The notes beneath the pieces were generated by a model. The model did no database searches. It was given only the letters and a program-made list of their open reading frames with translations, and was not told where the DNA came from. A DNA stretch of 47,172 bases from CALVNN01 sp964393975. GTDB lineage: Bacteria; Bacillota; Clostridia; Christensenellales; UBA1242. Shown here in pieces: positions 16,711 to 25,707 of the stretch. The translations under genes were made by a program, and so were the position numbers. The DNA lies in the NCBI GenBank assembly GCA_964393975.1, contig CAYMVO010000009.1, positions 1-47,172 of the forward strand, written 5' to 3'. Position 1 is the stretch's first letter, and each line of letters starts with the position of its first letter.

Positions 16711-16743
16711 GGGTCCGGGGTTCGAGCCCCCGAAGGTCCACCA
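16668..16743 (+). tRNA. tRNA-Lys (anticodon CTT)
   Basis: Complete cloverleaf: GGACTTT/AAGGTCC acceptor, ACCGA/TCGGT anticodon stem with loop CTCTTAA, T-loop TTCGAGC, encoded CCA. It is the only intact copy of three. Confidence 0.95.
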
Positions 16744-16767
16744 AAGCGACCTTGTGTCGTTTTTTTA
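16744..16767 (+). terminator. Terminator of the tRNA cluster
   Basis: AAGCGAC pairs with GTCGTTT across a 5-nt loop, followed by T. Confidence 0.75.
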
Positions 16768-16830
16768 TTTACAGTGGGGGCTTTATGCCTATAATTATCT
16801 AAATAATATCAAGCTTATGATTATGACAAT

Positions 16831-16875
16831 AAAAGGCACTAAAGCAAAAATGCTTTAGCGCCTTTGATTTTTTTA
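16831..16875. terminator. Bidirectional intrinsic terminator
   Basis: AAAGGCACTAAAGCA pairs with TGCTTTAGCGCCTTT (one A-C mismatch). T runs follow on the plus strand and a TTTT on the minus strand, where it ends the merR transcript. Confidence 0.85.
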
Positions 16876-17886
16876 TTATTTTACTTTTTTGAATACATAA
16901 TATCCTTTGACTTTGCCACCAAAAGAATAATCGCCAGATTTCCATTCTACAAATAAAATTGTTTCATTTTCAATTTCTTTTATTGTATATTCGCTTGCTG
17001 TGTGTGATTTTTTGTTGATAACGACGTCTTTACTCCAATCGAGAGGATACAACATATCACTATTATTATATCCAACGAATAATTTTCCGTTGTTTTCAAA
17101 CACGTATTTTGTTAAAAACAAATCTCCATTCCAAAACTTTTTACCAACTTTAAACTCGTCAAAATTGTCAACAAAATCTATACAATCCCAAAAACCAATT
17201 ACTCTAGCGTCTGCGATAAATGGAATATTTATATTGTCTTTGATTTGAATCTCATCTTTTGAGTAGTGTTTATCATCAACTTTTTCATAAACTGCATAGT
17301 CATCAATAGTATCTGTCTTGCAATCAACTATACCAATAAATAATTTTCCGTCTATAATCTCATAAGGTAATTGTCTATCGTTTAAGTATAATATACCTTT
17401 TGTCCAACTAAAAACCCAATATTCTTCACCATTTGGCAAGAAATATATTTGTTCAATATCAAAAATATCATTATCATCAAATTTGTTTGCTGAAAAATCT
17501 TCTTTATTTTTTACAACGGCAAGTTTTTTCCATTTACCAATCACTCTCTCGTCATTTACAAAATTTTTCATAAAAAATCCTCCTTCATCTCTACGAATGG
17601 TAGAAAGTTTTTTAATATTACTAGTGAGCTTTTTTATATCAATTTTAGCTTGTGAAATTTTTTCTTTGATTGTTTTTTCATCTAGAGTTTTAATTTCTTT
17701 TAGAGAAAACCCTAAATCTTTCAAATACGAAATCTCACTCAATCTTTCTATACTACTTTCATCATAGTAACGATAGTTAGTCCAACGGTCGACCTCAATA
17801 GGACTAATCAATCCTTCGCTTTCATAATAGCGTATAGTTTGAATTGAGATTTTAGTAATACTTGATAATTCACCAATTTTTATCAT
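16876..17886 (-). CDS. MerR-family transcriptional regulator with a duplicated beta-rich sensor domain
   Basis: Residues 1-75 are a MerR winged helix (MIKIGELSSITKISIQTIRYYESEGLI, then NYRYYDE and YLKDLGFSLKEI), followed by a dimerisation helix to ~95. The remaining ~240 residues form two similar lobes, each starting with a VIGKWKKLAVV / VIGFWDCIDFV motif, with repeated LFVGY/LFIGI strands. A similar domain occurs behind BlaR1-type peptidases in Firmicutes, as I recall; the ligand is unknown. RBS GGGAGAAAG precedes the ATG. The promoter has the 19-bp spacer expected for a MerR target, so autoregulation is likely. Confidence 0.85.
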   Translation of the reverse strand: MIKIGELSSITKISIQTIRYYESEGLISPIEVDRWTNYRYYDESSIERLSEISYLKDLGFSLKEIKTLDEKTIKEKISQAKIDIKKLTSNIKKLSTIRRDEGGFFMKNFVNDERVIGKWKKLAVVKNKEDFSANKFDDNDIFDIEQIYFLPNGEEYWVFSWTKGILYLNDRQLPYEIIDGKLFIGIVDCKTDTIDDYAVYEKVDDKHYSKDEIQIKDNINIPFIADARVIGFWDCIDFVDNFDEFKVGKKFWNGDLFLTKYVFENNGKLFVGYNNSDMLYPLDWSKDVVINKKSHTASEYTIKEIENETILFVEWKSGDYSFGGKVKGYYVFKKVK

Positions 17887-17909
17887 AACTTTCTCCCTTC
17901 GTTGCCTTC

Positions 17910-17940
17910 AGTATAACACTATAGTAAACTATAGAGTCAA
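17910..17940 (-). promoter_or_regulatory. MerR-type promoter and operator
   Basis: On the minus strand, TTGACT (17935-17940) and TATACT (17910-17915) are separated by 19 bp, the overlong spacer used by MerR regulators. The spacer holds the inverted repeat CTATAGT/ACTATAG (17919-17934). Confidence 0.8.
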
Positions 17941-18300
17941 TACATATTTTAAAAAATTTTCAATTTGAGAATATTTTTATTAATAAATATTATAACACAA
18001 ATTATTATAAACTGTATTTAAATTTATAAACTAGGCAAATTTTTTATGATGTATTGAGTTTGTGTAGATATGTATAAAGATAAAAAATAATGATGTTATA
18101 TAGTAAAAGTTAAAGATAAAATAAAATGTCAAAAGGTCTATGCTAAATGATTTAGACGAAACGAATAATAAATATCCCTTTAATAGTATTAGTGTATTAT
18201 AATGGTCTTGGATAGTTTGACTTTGTAAAGAAATAATGTTATATGATGTGTGAGGTGGTTTGGATATAAAGTAATAAGCGCGAGAGTGAAATGTTTTTGG
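17941..18300. other. AT-rich intergenic region without a recognisable gene
   Basis: No ORF with a ribosome binding site. A second possible promoter (TTGACT at 18217-18222, 17 bp, TATATG at 18240-18245) precedes engB; nothing else stands out. Confidence 0.6.
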
Positions 18301-18329
18301 TTGCAAGAATTTTGTAGGGGTGATATAAT
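18301..18329 (+). promoter_or_regulatory. Promoter of the engB operon
   Basis: TTGCAA (18301-18306) and TATAAT (18324-18329) are separated by 17 bp. Confidence 0.7.
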
Positions 18330-18394
18330 AGTATAAAAGGTGGTCAGGTGGACACGCAAGGTCGTTTTGCGAAAAGTGAGCAAGGAGTGAGGAT

Positions 18395-18991
18395 ATGATA
18401 GTCAAAAATGCAAAGTTTTTTACCAGCATTGGTAAGATAAATCAGCTAAAAGATTTTGAAAAGCCCGAGGTGGCGTTTATAGGGCGTAGCAATGTAGGAA
18501 AGAGTAGTCTTATAAATTATTTATGCAATATAAATAAATTAGCAAAGACCGGTGCGACACCTGGGAGAACAAGATTGATAAATTATTTTGATATAAATGG
18601 TGAAGTGTATTTTGTTGATTTACCGGGGTATGGGTTTGCTAAGGGTGATAAAAGAGAGCAGATAGAGTGGAAGAGTCTTATAGAGGGATATTTAGAGAGT
18701 AGTAAAAACTTGAAATTAGTGTGTCTACTTATAGATATTAGGCGTGAGCTAAATGATGATGACAAAAAGATGATAAATTATCTATCATATTATAATATCC
18801 CTTGTGCTATCATAGTAACAAAAGCGGATAAATTTGCTAAGAGCAAGATGAAACAAGAGGCGTCTAGGATAGCGAAAGAGGCGAAACTCGGCATAGAAAA
18901 TGTGTATATATGTTCGGTGACGGCGAAGATAGGTAGAGAAGAAATTTTAAATAAAATAGCACAATTTGTAGGAGGAAAAGAAAATGGATAG
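18395..18991 (+). CDS. engB: GTPase EngB/YsxC, 50S ribosome assembly
   Basis: The 198-residue single-domain GTPase has GRSNVGKSS (G1, ~residues 30-38), TGATPGRT (G2), DLPGYG (G3) and TKAD (G4), the standard EngB set and length. It is required for late 50S subunit maturation in Bacillus. GCAAGGAG precedes the ATG. The SDR gene overlaps its last 8 nt. Confidence 0.95.
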   Translation: MIVKNAKFFTSIGKINQLKDFEKPEVAFIGRSNVGKSSLINYLCNINKLAKTGATPGRTRLINYFDINGEVYFVDLPGYGFAKGDKREQIEWKSLIEGYLESSKNLKLVCLLIDIRRELNDDDKKMINYLSYYNIPCAIIVTKADKFAKSKMKQEASRIAKEAKLGIENVYICSVTAKIGREEILNKIAQFVGGKENG

Positions 18992-19775
18992 AGTAGTGAT
19001 AGTGACTGGTGCGTCTAGCGGAATAGGTTTGGAGGCGAGTAAAATGTTTTATGATGCGGGGGATAAGGTCATTTGTATGAGTCGAAAGGCAAAAGGTGAA
19101 GTCGGTGATTTGGTCGAATGTGATATAAGTAGTGGCGAGTCGGTCAAAAAGGCTATTGCTTATGTGATAGAGAAATACGGTCGAATAGATGTGCTAGTAA
19201 ATAACGCTGGAATGGGTATAAGTGGTGCGTTTGAGACGCAAGATATTGAGGATATTAGGAGACAATTTGATGTAAATCTCATCGGCTCAATACAAATGAT
19301 GCAGGCAGTGTTACCTTATATGCGCAAAAATGGTGGCGGTCGCATAATAAATACTAGCTCGGTGGCGTCTCGTGTGGGTATTCCTTTTCAATCGTTTTAC
19401 TCAGCGTCAAAATCTGCACTAGACACGGTGAGTTTTGCTCTTCAAGCGGAGGTGAAAGAGTTTGGTGTAAAGATTACAAACGTGCTACCTGGTGACACGA
19501 AAACGGGCTTCACCAAAAATCGCATAAAGCAAGACGAAGAAAAAGCTGATGTATATAGTAGCAAAATGGTGAAATCGGTAGAAACTATGGAAAAAGATGA
19601 GCAAAATGGTATGAGTCCAAAAGATATTGCAAAAACTATTTTTGATGTGAGTCTTAGGAAAAATCCACCACTATTTGTCGTGGCTGGCTTTAAGTATAAA
19701 ATGCTAGCGCTTGGGATAAAATTATTACCTACAAAACTAGTAAACAAGGTAATATGCAAAATGTATGTGAAATAA
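18984..19775 (+). CDS. Short-chain dehydrogenase/reductase
   Basis: The 263-residue protein shows the classical SDR motifs: TGASSGIG at the N-terminus (NAD(P) binding), DxxSG, VNNAGMG, catalytic serine in TSSVASR, and YSASKSAL (YxxxK). Substrate unknown. AGGAGG lies inside the end of engB, and the next gene follows after 13 nt, so engB-SDR-patatin form an operon. Confidence 0.9.
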   Translation: MDRVVIVTGASSGIGLEASKMFYDAGDKVICMSRKAKGEVGDLVECDISSGESVKKAIAYVIEKYGRIDVLVNNAGMGISGAFETQDIEDIRRQFDVNLIGSIQMMQAVLPYMRKNGGGRIINTSSVASRVGIPFQSFYSASKSALDTVSFALQAEVKEFGVKITNVLPGDTKTGFTKNRIKQDEEKADVYSSKMVKSVETMEKDEQNGMSPKDIAKTIFDVSLRKNPPLFVVAGFKYKMLALGIKLLPTKLVNKVICKMYVK

Positions 19776-19788
19776 GGAAGATTTGGAT

Positions 19789-20742
19789 ATGTTTTCATTT
19801 TTTAAAAAGAAAGAGACGAACGAATTAAAACGTTATAAAAAAGTAAAAATTGGTTTGAGTCTCGGCGGTGGCGCTACGAGAGGGTTTGCGCATTTGGGTG
19901 CAATCAAAGCTTTTGAGGAGGCGGGGGTAAAGTTTGATTTTGTTGCGGGGACTAGTGCGGGTAGTTTGGTCGGTGCGTTTTATTCGGCGGGGATGACTTA
20001 TGAGCAAATGTATAATATCGCTAGTAATATAAAAGAAAAAGAGATAAGGACTAGTAAAATCATTCTCATCCCATCTAAAACTACTGGCATAGAAAATATC
20101 ATAATTGATAACCTTGGTGATATTGATATACAAGACTTGCCGTTGCCTTTTGCTCCTGTGGTGGTGGACTTAAAAAGCACTGAGGAGATAGCGCTGAGGA
20201 GAGGTAATCTAGCAAAAGCAGTGGCGGGTAGTTGTGCGGTCCCGGGCGTATTTGCACCTGTTGAGTTTGAGGGGAAATTGCTAGCGGATGGTGGTCTTCA
20301 AAATACCATACCTGCGGATATTCCAAAACTTTTTGGTTGCGATTATGTGGTCTCAATAGATGTAAATAGCACTAGAGCATACGGAACGGAGAGTAGTAAA
20401 CTTTTGGATGTAATGGGTGCGTCTATAAGGATACTTATGAAATCAAATGCGATAAAAGGATATGTCTATAGTGAAGTGATTGTAAAACCAAATCTTAAGA
20501 GATTTAAATCTACTAGCATTGCTGGATATGATGAAATGATAGAGGAAGGCTACAAAGCGACAAAAGCAATGATGCCTGCGATATTAGATGTCTTTAAACG
20601 CAAGCCATTAAAGGCAAAGTTTAAACAAGATATGGTGTTTGGTAGAAATACTAATAAAGTCATTGAAAACGAGTACGATACAAGACTTTTAAAGCAGGAT
20701 GAAACGAATGAAGAAACAACAGAAGATAGCGAAGAAGAATAA
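19789..20742 (+). CDS. Patatin-like phospholipase (RssA/YlbK type)
   Basis: The start at 19789 lies 8 nt after AAGGAAG; a TTG 6 nt upstream is less likely. The ~317-residue protein has the oxyanion motif LGGGATRG, the nucleophile motif GTSAGS and the aspartate of DGGLQN, completing the Ser-Asp dyad. It resembles single-domain bacterial patatins of unknown lipid substrate. The acidic C-terminal tail (TNEETTEDSEEE) overlaps the next gene. Confidence 0.88.
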   Translation: MFSFFKKKETNELKRYKKVKIGLSLGGGATRGFAHLGAIKAFEEAGVKFDFVAGTSAGSLVGAFYSAGMTYEQMYNIASNIKEKEIRTSKIILIPSKTTGIENIIIDNLGDIDIQDLPLPFAPVVVDLKSTEEIALRRGNLAKAVAGSCAVPGVFAPVEFEGKLLADGGLQNTIPADIPKLFGCDYVVSIDVNSTRAYGTESSKLLDVMGASIRILMKSNAIKGYVYSEVIVKPNLKRFKSTSIAGYDEMIEEGYKATKAMMPAILDVFKRKPLKAKFKQDMVFGRNTNKVIENEYDTRLLKQDETNEETTEDSEEE

Positions 20743-21745
20743 CTATATTCCGATATCTAAAATAGTTGGTATGCGTGTCACTACTTTTGTGATAATGATG
20801 TCGGTTTTATTTGGGGGAAGTATTATATTTTACTCGCAGATAGAAAACTGCATAAATGGTGTGAGACCTATTTTGGGTGAGACAAAGGTGCATTTTGTGG
20901 ATGTGGGGCACGGTGACGCAATCATTGTGGAGAGTTTAGGCGCGGTCGTGATGATTGATAGCGGAGCAAGGAGCGACAAATTGAGAAACTATATATCTCA
21001 CGCTTTTACGAGTGGGATAAAGATAGATTATTTTATATTGACGCATACAGATGCCGACCATATAGGCGGTGCGTATAACATACTAAAATATAATAATGTC
21101 AAGACACTTTATGTGCCACAAGTCACAAATTTTAGTTTTGAGTTTGAGAAAATTTTAAATTTGGCGAAATCTCAAAACATAGAAATTAGATACAACTTTG
21201 TAGGAGAGAGAATACAAGGTGAAGATTATAGCTTTGAATTTTTGTCTCCAAAACAATCAAGTTATGAGATTGAGAATAATTATAGTCCTATAATAAAGTT
21301 TGTGTCGGGTGAGAAAAGCGTGTTGTTTACAGGCGATGCTGAAGTGGAGGCTGAGGAAGAGGTGCTTTTTGATGATATAAAAGCGGATGTGCTAAAGGTC
21401 GGTCATCACGGTAGCACGACGAGTAGTAGTTTGGCATTTTTACAAGCGGTGAGTCCTAAATATGCGGTGATAAGTTGCTTAGAGGGCGTGTATGATAACG
21501 TGCCGTCGGTGAAAGTGATTGGTAGATTGCAATCTGTAGGTGTCGCCGAGGAGAATATCTTAAGGACTGACAAATTAAAAAGTATTGTTTTAGTGCTAGA
21601 TGATGAGGTGAAAATCTATTCTAGTGATTATGCGGATAGAGTGTTCATCAAATATTATTTTATATTGTTTGTTTTAGCAATTTTGATATATTCTGTGACT
21701 TTTAAAGCGGGTTTTGTGTATCAAGACTATAAATTCGACTTTTAG
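20708..21745 (+). CDS. Membrane-bound metallo-beta-lactamase-fold protein (ComEC MBL-domain-like)
   Basis: The start is uncertain: ATG at 20708 has AGGA 8 nt upstream; ATG at 20699 is also possible. After one N-terminal transmembrane helix, the MBL core reads VHFVDVGHGDAIIVE, then THTDADHIGG (HxxxDH-type metal motif), GDAEVEAEEE and VGHHGSTTSS. These are the motifs of the ComEC C-terminal domain. A C-terminal helix follows (YFILFVLAILIYSVTF). It could supply in trans the domain missing from the ComEC-like protein at 860-2926. The 5' end overlaps the patatin gene. Confidence 0.85.
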   Translation: MKKQQKIAKKNNYIPISKIVGMRVTTFVIMMSVLFGGSIIFYSQIENCINGVRPILGETKVHFVDVGHGDAIIVESLGAVVMIDSGARSDKLRNYISHAFTSGIKIDYFILTHTDADHIGGAYNILKYNNVKTLYVPQVTNFSFEFEKILNLAKSQNIEIRYNFVGERIQGEDYSFEFLSPKQSSYEIENNYSPIIKFVSGEKSVLFTGDAEVEAEEEVLFDDIKADVLKVGHHGSTTSSSLAFLQAVSPKYAVISCLEGVYDNVPSVKVIGRLQSVGVAEENILRTDKLKSIVLVLDDEVKIYSSDYADRVFIKYYFILFVLAILIYSVTFKAGFVYQDYKFDF

Positions 21746-21829
21746 CAAGGAGAGTGTTTGTTTGTTGTTTTGTGATTTTTTGATAAACTTAAAAAATCTT
21801 AATATATTTATTTTTTGAAGGTGGTAAAA

Positions 21830-22243
21830 ATGGGAAATGCTATTTTTTTGAGTACAAATTATGAGTACGCCAGTAAAGTGTGCGAAAACTTTGCGCGCTG
21901 TAAAGATATGTTTTTTGTTTCTACTAATGATATAGTGGAGTATGAATTGTCCGCTTATAATGAGTTTGTGGATATCGGCGAAGTCTCTACACAAACTATT
22001 CTTCGTCTCTTGGGGTATGAAAATTGCGCTATTGTGATGGATATAGGGTATTTATCTGATGAGAGGGTGCAAGAGCAATGTTTTGCGTGTAAAAATCTAA
22101 TTTATTTACCTACTGATGAAAATAATAATGTCTACAAAATAGCGAAAGAGGAGCTAGATAAATATTTTAGCGCTAAAGCGAACTATGTTGTTCAAAAAGA
22201 AGAGGTGACAACATTTTTAAAAGATTTTAAATTAGAGGAGTGA
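21830..22243 (+). CDS. Hypothetical protein paired with a degenerate transketolase
   Basis: The start at 21830 is set by GAAGGTGG. The 137-residue soluble protein has no motif I recognise. Its stop is 3 nt before the next start and inside that gene's ribosome binding site (GAGGAGTG), so the two are cotranslated and probably functionally linked. Confidence 0.6.
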   Translation: MGNAIFLSTNYEYASKVCENFARCKDMFFVSTNDIVEYELSAYNEFVDIGEVSTQTILRLLGYENCAIVMDIGYLSDERVQEQCFACKNLIYLPTDENNNVYKIAKEELDKYFSAKANYVVQKEEVTTFLKDFKLEE

Positions 22244-22246
22244 CAA

Positions 22247-23767
22247 ATGAAAAAATTGTTTTCAAGTGTGAATCTATTAAATAATATATGCTTGAGTAGG
22301 AATGCCGATTTTATCAATAATGATAAAATAGTGATAGATAAAAGGCTTAACGATATTTGTGAGTTTTACAAGCGTGAACTCGGGCAGTACATAGATAAAA
22401 ATCTTTTTTTTACCAATTCACCACTCGCAGTAGCAGTTGGACTGTGTATCGCGCAAAAAAATTTAGCGAGTAGATTTAACAAGTTTGAGATAAATATTAT
22501 CACGCATAATAATATTTGTGTGATTGATGATTTGTCCTATGGTAAAAATTTTGAAGCGTTAAATCTTGCCGTGCGAATGGGAATAGATAATTTGGTCGTG
22601 GTCTGTGCGATATGTGATGAAAGACTATTTAATTATTTTGGGAAATTAGGAGTGAAAATCGCAAATCAAGATGAAATCAATTTTTACGAGACGAGCGGTA
22701 TCACTATAGTGAGACTAGAAGATTTTTTTGATGACAAAGAAGAAGATTTGATTAAATCGTTTAAAACCGCTTACCAAAAAGCAATCATTATTGGTGCCTC
22801 TCGCGAGAGGGAGTATAAAATTGATAGCACTAGATTTAAGAAAAATTATTGCGATGAATATAAAATATTTAAAGATTTTTACGACAAAAAGCCGACCTTA
22901 TCAATGGATAGTCGTGAGCAAATTAGCGGTATTGATTTGGGGAATGTCGCTCTAAATAAGGTCTCTAGTGATATGTTAAATGTGGTTGGTGGTACGCCGA
23001 ATCTAATAGACAAGACACACGCTTTTATTGTCGGCGGGGGCGAATTTCCTAATAACCCTATAGGAACGAATATCAATTTTGTCGGGTTTGAGGATATTAT
23101 GTACGAGGTGTGTGCGGGGATGAGTTTGCACGGCGGGTTAAATGTCTTTTGTGCCGACCTATTATCAAAGTCGTATAAACTTTTTGGACTAGATATTGCA
23201 TTTAAGGGACTATTTATCTTTTTAGAAGATGACTATGACTATTTGTCAATGCTTAGAATGGATAAGCGTATTACTACCTTTAACGCTGGCAATGCGAGTG
23301 AGGTTGCTTTTGCTTTTGAGTATGCTTTTAATACACACACCCCTACCGCACTTATTCTCACAAAAGAACTTTTGTCTGGCAGTAAAGCAAGCGTGGATGA
23401 AATCAAAAAGGGTGCCTATACGCTCGCTTATGAAAAATATCCAAACGGCGTCTTGCTAGCGAGTGGCAAGGATGTAAATCTTGCATTGGAAGTACGACTT
23501 ATTCTCAAACCAAAAGGAATAGATTTGACCGTAATATCTATACCTTGCACAAATCTATTAGATGACAATCTAAAGATTGTAAATAGGTTTAAAATGAAAT
23601 CAGTTTTTGCGTTTGATAGAGCGGACACTTCTTATTTAGAGCGTTATATTCCTAAAACGGGTGAAGTGATTAATGTGAAAAATGAAACACCAGAGAATGT
23701 CGCAAAGAAAATATATACTCTTATAAAGAGAAATGGTGAACGCACGGATAGTTTGTTTGACGAATGA
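22247..23767 (+). CDS. Transketolase-like protein, probably catalytically inactive
   Basis: The 506-residue protein follows the transketolase domain order. An N-terminal region corresponds to the TPP-binding half (NSPLAVAVGLCIAQ; ICVIDDLSYGKNFEALNLAV where transketolase has GDG...EA). The central region contains FVGFEDIMYEVCAGMSLHGG, matching REHAMG...ALHGG, and TPTALILTKELL. A C-terminal domain follows. The GDG...N motif for TPP-metal is absent and the protein is about 150 residues shorter than transketolase. The E of GFED is kept. Likely a pseudoenzyme or an altered-substrate member. Confidence 0.7.
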   Translation: MKKLFSSVNLLNNICLSRNADFINNDKIVIDKRLNDICEFYKRELGQYIDKNLFFTNSPLAVAVGLCIAQKNLASRFNKFEINIITHNNICVIDDLSYGKNFEALNLAVRMGIDNLVVVCAICDERLFNYFGKLGVKIANQDEINFYETSGITIVRLEDFFDDKEEDLIKSFKTAYQKAIIIGASREREYKIDSTRFKKNYCDEYKIFKDFYDKKPTLSMDSREQISGIDLGNVALNKVSSDMLNVVGGTPNLIDKTHAFIVGGGEFPNNPIGTNINFVGFEDIMYEVCAGMSLHGGLNVFCADLLSKSYKLFGLDIAFKGLFIFLEDDYDYLSMLRMDKRITTFNAGNASEVAFAFEYAFNTHTPTALILTKELLSGSKASVDEIKKGAYTLAYEKYPNGVLLASGKDVNLALEVRLILKPKGIDLTVISIPCTNLLDDNLKIVNRFKMKSVFAFDRADTSYLERYIPKTGEVINVKNETPENVAKKIYTLIKRNGERTDSLFDE

Positions 23768-23816
23768 TAAAGTATGATGTCTCATTGAATAAAATGCTGT
23801 AGACTAAAGGGGGGTA

Positions 23817-23845
23817 TTGACTAAATCAAGCATATTTGTTATAAT
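23817..23845 (+). promoter_or_regulatory. Promoter of the 23874-25704 operon
   Basis: TTGACT (23817-23822) and TATAAT (23840-23845) are separated by 17 bp. Confidence 0.8.
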
Positions 23846-23873
23846 CATACTGTTTCAACATTGGAGGTGCAGT

Positions 23874-24932
23874 ATGAGTGATCAAAATATATTAAGAAGG
23901 ATAGCTTTTGGTAGGGAGTTCGTTTTTGATCCTTCGGATATTTTTGCAAAGTATAGCTTGCAAGATCAAGTGTATTTAAGAAACTATATTAAAGCGATGA
24001 GATATGGACTTGAAACTTTTTCATTGGTGATGAATATGGGTGAAGCACCTAATAATGATTTAAGGAAAAATTTGCAGTTTAGAATGGACCACTTTAAAGA
24101 TTTATATGAGTTACAAATGAGGTTTGCTAAATATTTTTTTGCGGATGATAATTTTATGGATAAGCTTGGTATAGAGCGTAGCGCAATAAGTAACCCATAT
24201 ACTATAAGCAAAATACCGCAAACTTATCCACCGCAAAGATTGCAACCTTCAATATCTGTACCATTCACTAAAGAGCTTCGCGAGGAGATTATCAACACAC
24301 CTAAAAAAGCACTTTTTCCGACGACCACGGTAAAGCGAGAGCGACTCGGGGTGCAATATAGCGAGACTTGGCTAGTAGGATACGTAAAGGGCAAGCTGGC
24401 GCTTTTTAGGTGTTATGAGGAAAAACGCGATGGTATCACAGGTGGCTTTATAAACGCAAATAGTGGAATTGGGCTAGAGATATATATAAAAGGTGTTGCT
24501 TTAGGTGGCAAGTATATCACACGAGCTGACTTTAAGCCACTTAAGAAGCATCCTAATTTTATTGAAGACAATAAGCTTGTCGAATATGCACACAAACCTG
24601 CTTCTGAGATAAAATACATAAACGTTGAACCTGATCATACACATCAATTTGGATTGGAATACGATTTGGTGCTACCTAATAGGAGGAGTACTGATATAAA
24701 GATAAATCCAGTTCAGGCAAAAAGATTTAGTGAGTTTAAAGAAAACTTTTTCAAACTAAACAATATGGATATGACGCCTATTTTGGAGAGTATAGAAGGG
24801 AAAGAGAACGAAAGCGTTGTGAAAATAGTAAAAGATTATTTTGATGATTTAAATAAAACTGATAGTGAAAAAGAAAAAAATGAGCAATTTGTTGTAAATG
24901 CAAATGAAATACGACAAGGAGGTATCATATAA
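23874..24932 (+). CDS. Hypothetical protein, first gene of an unknown three-gene operon
   Basis: The start at 23874 follows TTGGAGGTG. The 352-residue soluble protein has a helical N-terminal third, a proline-rich bridge (ISKIPQTYPPQRLQP), a beta-rich middle (KGKLALFRCYEEKRDGITGG) and a charged C-terminal helix region. No family recognised. Its TAA overlaps the ATG of the next gene. Confidence 0.65.
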   Translation: MSDQNILRRIAFGREFVFDPSDIFAKYSLQDQVYLRNYIKAMRYGLETFSLVMNMGEAPNNDLRKNLQFRMDHFKDLYELQMRFAKYFFADDNFMDKLGIERSAISNPYTISKIPQTYPPQRLQPSISVPFTKELREEIINTPKKALFPTTTVKRERLGVQYSETWLVGYVKGKLALFRCYEEKRDGITGGFINANSGIGLEIYIKGVALGGKYITRADFKPLKKHPNFIEDNKLVEYAHKPASEIKYINVEPDHTHQFGLEYDLVLPNRRSTDIKINPVQAKRFSEFKENFFKLNNMDMTPILESIEGKENESVVKIVKDYFDDLNKTDSEKEKNEQFVVNANEIRQGGII

Positions 24933-25336
24933 TGCTAAATATAGATGCGTTAAGGTCGCAAATGTTTAAAATATTTGATGATAACGCGGGCGAGATTTGT
25001 TTTTTGACCGATTTTAACTATGAAGAATCAAATGAGTCTGTCCTCGCTACATGTGACTTGAATAGTGGAAGTATTAGCGATGGTGGCGGGTTGGTAAATG
25101 TTTTGCGTGATTATGGCGATGTGGCTGAATATGAAGATTATATAATCAAGACCGCTCCTGAGTTTGGTGTTAGATATGTGGACGGTTGTCTCATTGCGGA
25201 AGGGAAAGATTTTATTGAATCATTTAACGCTATAGTGCAGGCATCGGTCATCTTGAGCGCAAGAATAATTGAGCAGATTAGGAGTCAAACCGAAAATTGC
25301 CCTAAGTGCCTCGTAGAGGAGGGTGATTTGCTATGA
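24932..25336 (+). CDS. Hypothetical protein, possibly DUF1828-like
   Basis: The 134-residue protein is preceded by AAGGAGGT. The segment SGSISDGGGLVNVLRDYG and the similar SISDEVGLYNALSD of the next gene suggest the two are distant paralogues. The ...ISD.GGL... pattern recalls DUF1828-type proteins, but only weakly. The last 4 nt overlap the next gene (ATGA). Confidence 0.6.
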   Translation: MLNIDALRSQMFKIFDDNAGEICFLTDFNYEESNESVLATCDLNSGSISDGGGLVNVLRDYGDVAEYEDYIIKTAPEFGVRYVDGCLIAEGKDFIESFNAIVQASVILSARIIEQIRSQTENCPKCLVEEGDLL

Positions 25337-25704
25337 AAGATAAATTGTTAAATGCTATAGAATTGATAGATGAGTCTACTATAAAACTACCTATAAAATA
25401 TTTAAATGGTGATAATATCCGATTGAAAATATTAAAGAATGGCGATTTTTGTTCAATAAGTGATGAAGTCGGGCTATATAATGCGTTAAGTGATGAGGCG
25501 AGGGTGAATTTTGCTAGTTTTGTAGAGAATTGGAGATTTGAGTTTGATAAAATAAAAATAAATAAAAACAACGCTTTAGTTTGGACTGATATTCGTTGCG
25601 AGTATGTTACATCTAAGATAGGATTGTTTGTGAGTGCGCTTCTTATGATAAATGATTTTGCGGAGCGCGGTGAGTATAGAAAAGAGTTTTACATTATACA
25701 TTAG
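25333..25704 (+). CDS. Hypothetical protein, possible paralogue of the preceding gene
   Basis: The 123-residue protein has the stretch IKLPIKYLNGDNIRLKI followed by CSISDEVGLYNAL, DUF1828-like in shape. GAGGAGGGTG precedes the start. Last gene of the operon, closed by an intrinsic terminator. Confidence 0.6.
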   Translation: MKDKLLNAIELIDESTIKLPIKYLNGDNIRLKILKNGDFCSISDEVGLYNALSDEARVNFASFVENWRFEFDKIKINKNNALVWTDIRCEYVTSKIGLFVSALLMINDFAERGEYRKEFYIIH

Positions 25705-25707
25705 AGC

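Noticed and set aside
18031..18429. 132-codon minus-strand ORF upstream of engB
   Set aside because: AT-driven composition, overlaps the engB start and its promoter; no initiation signals.
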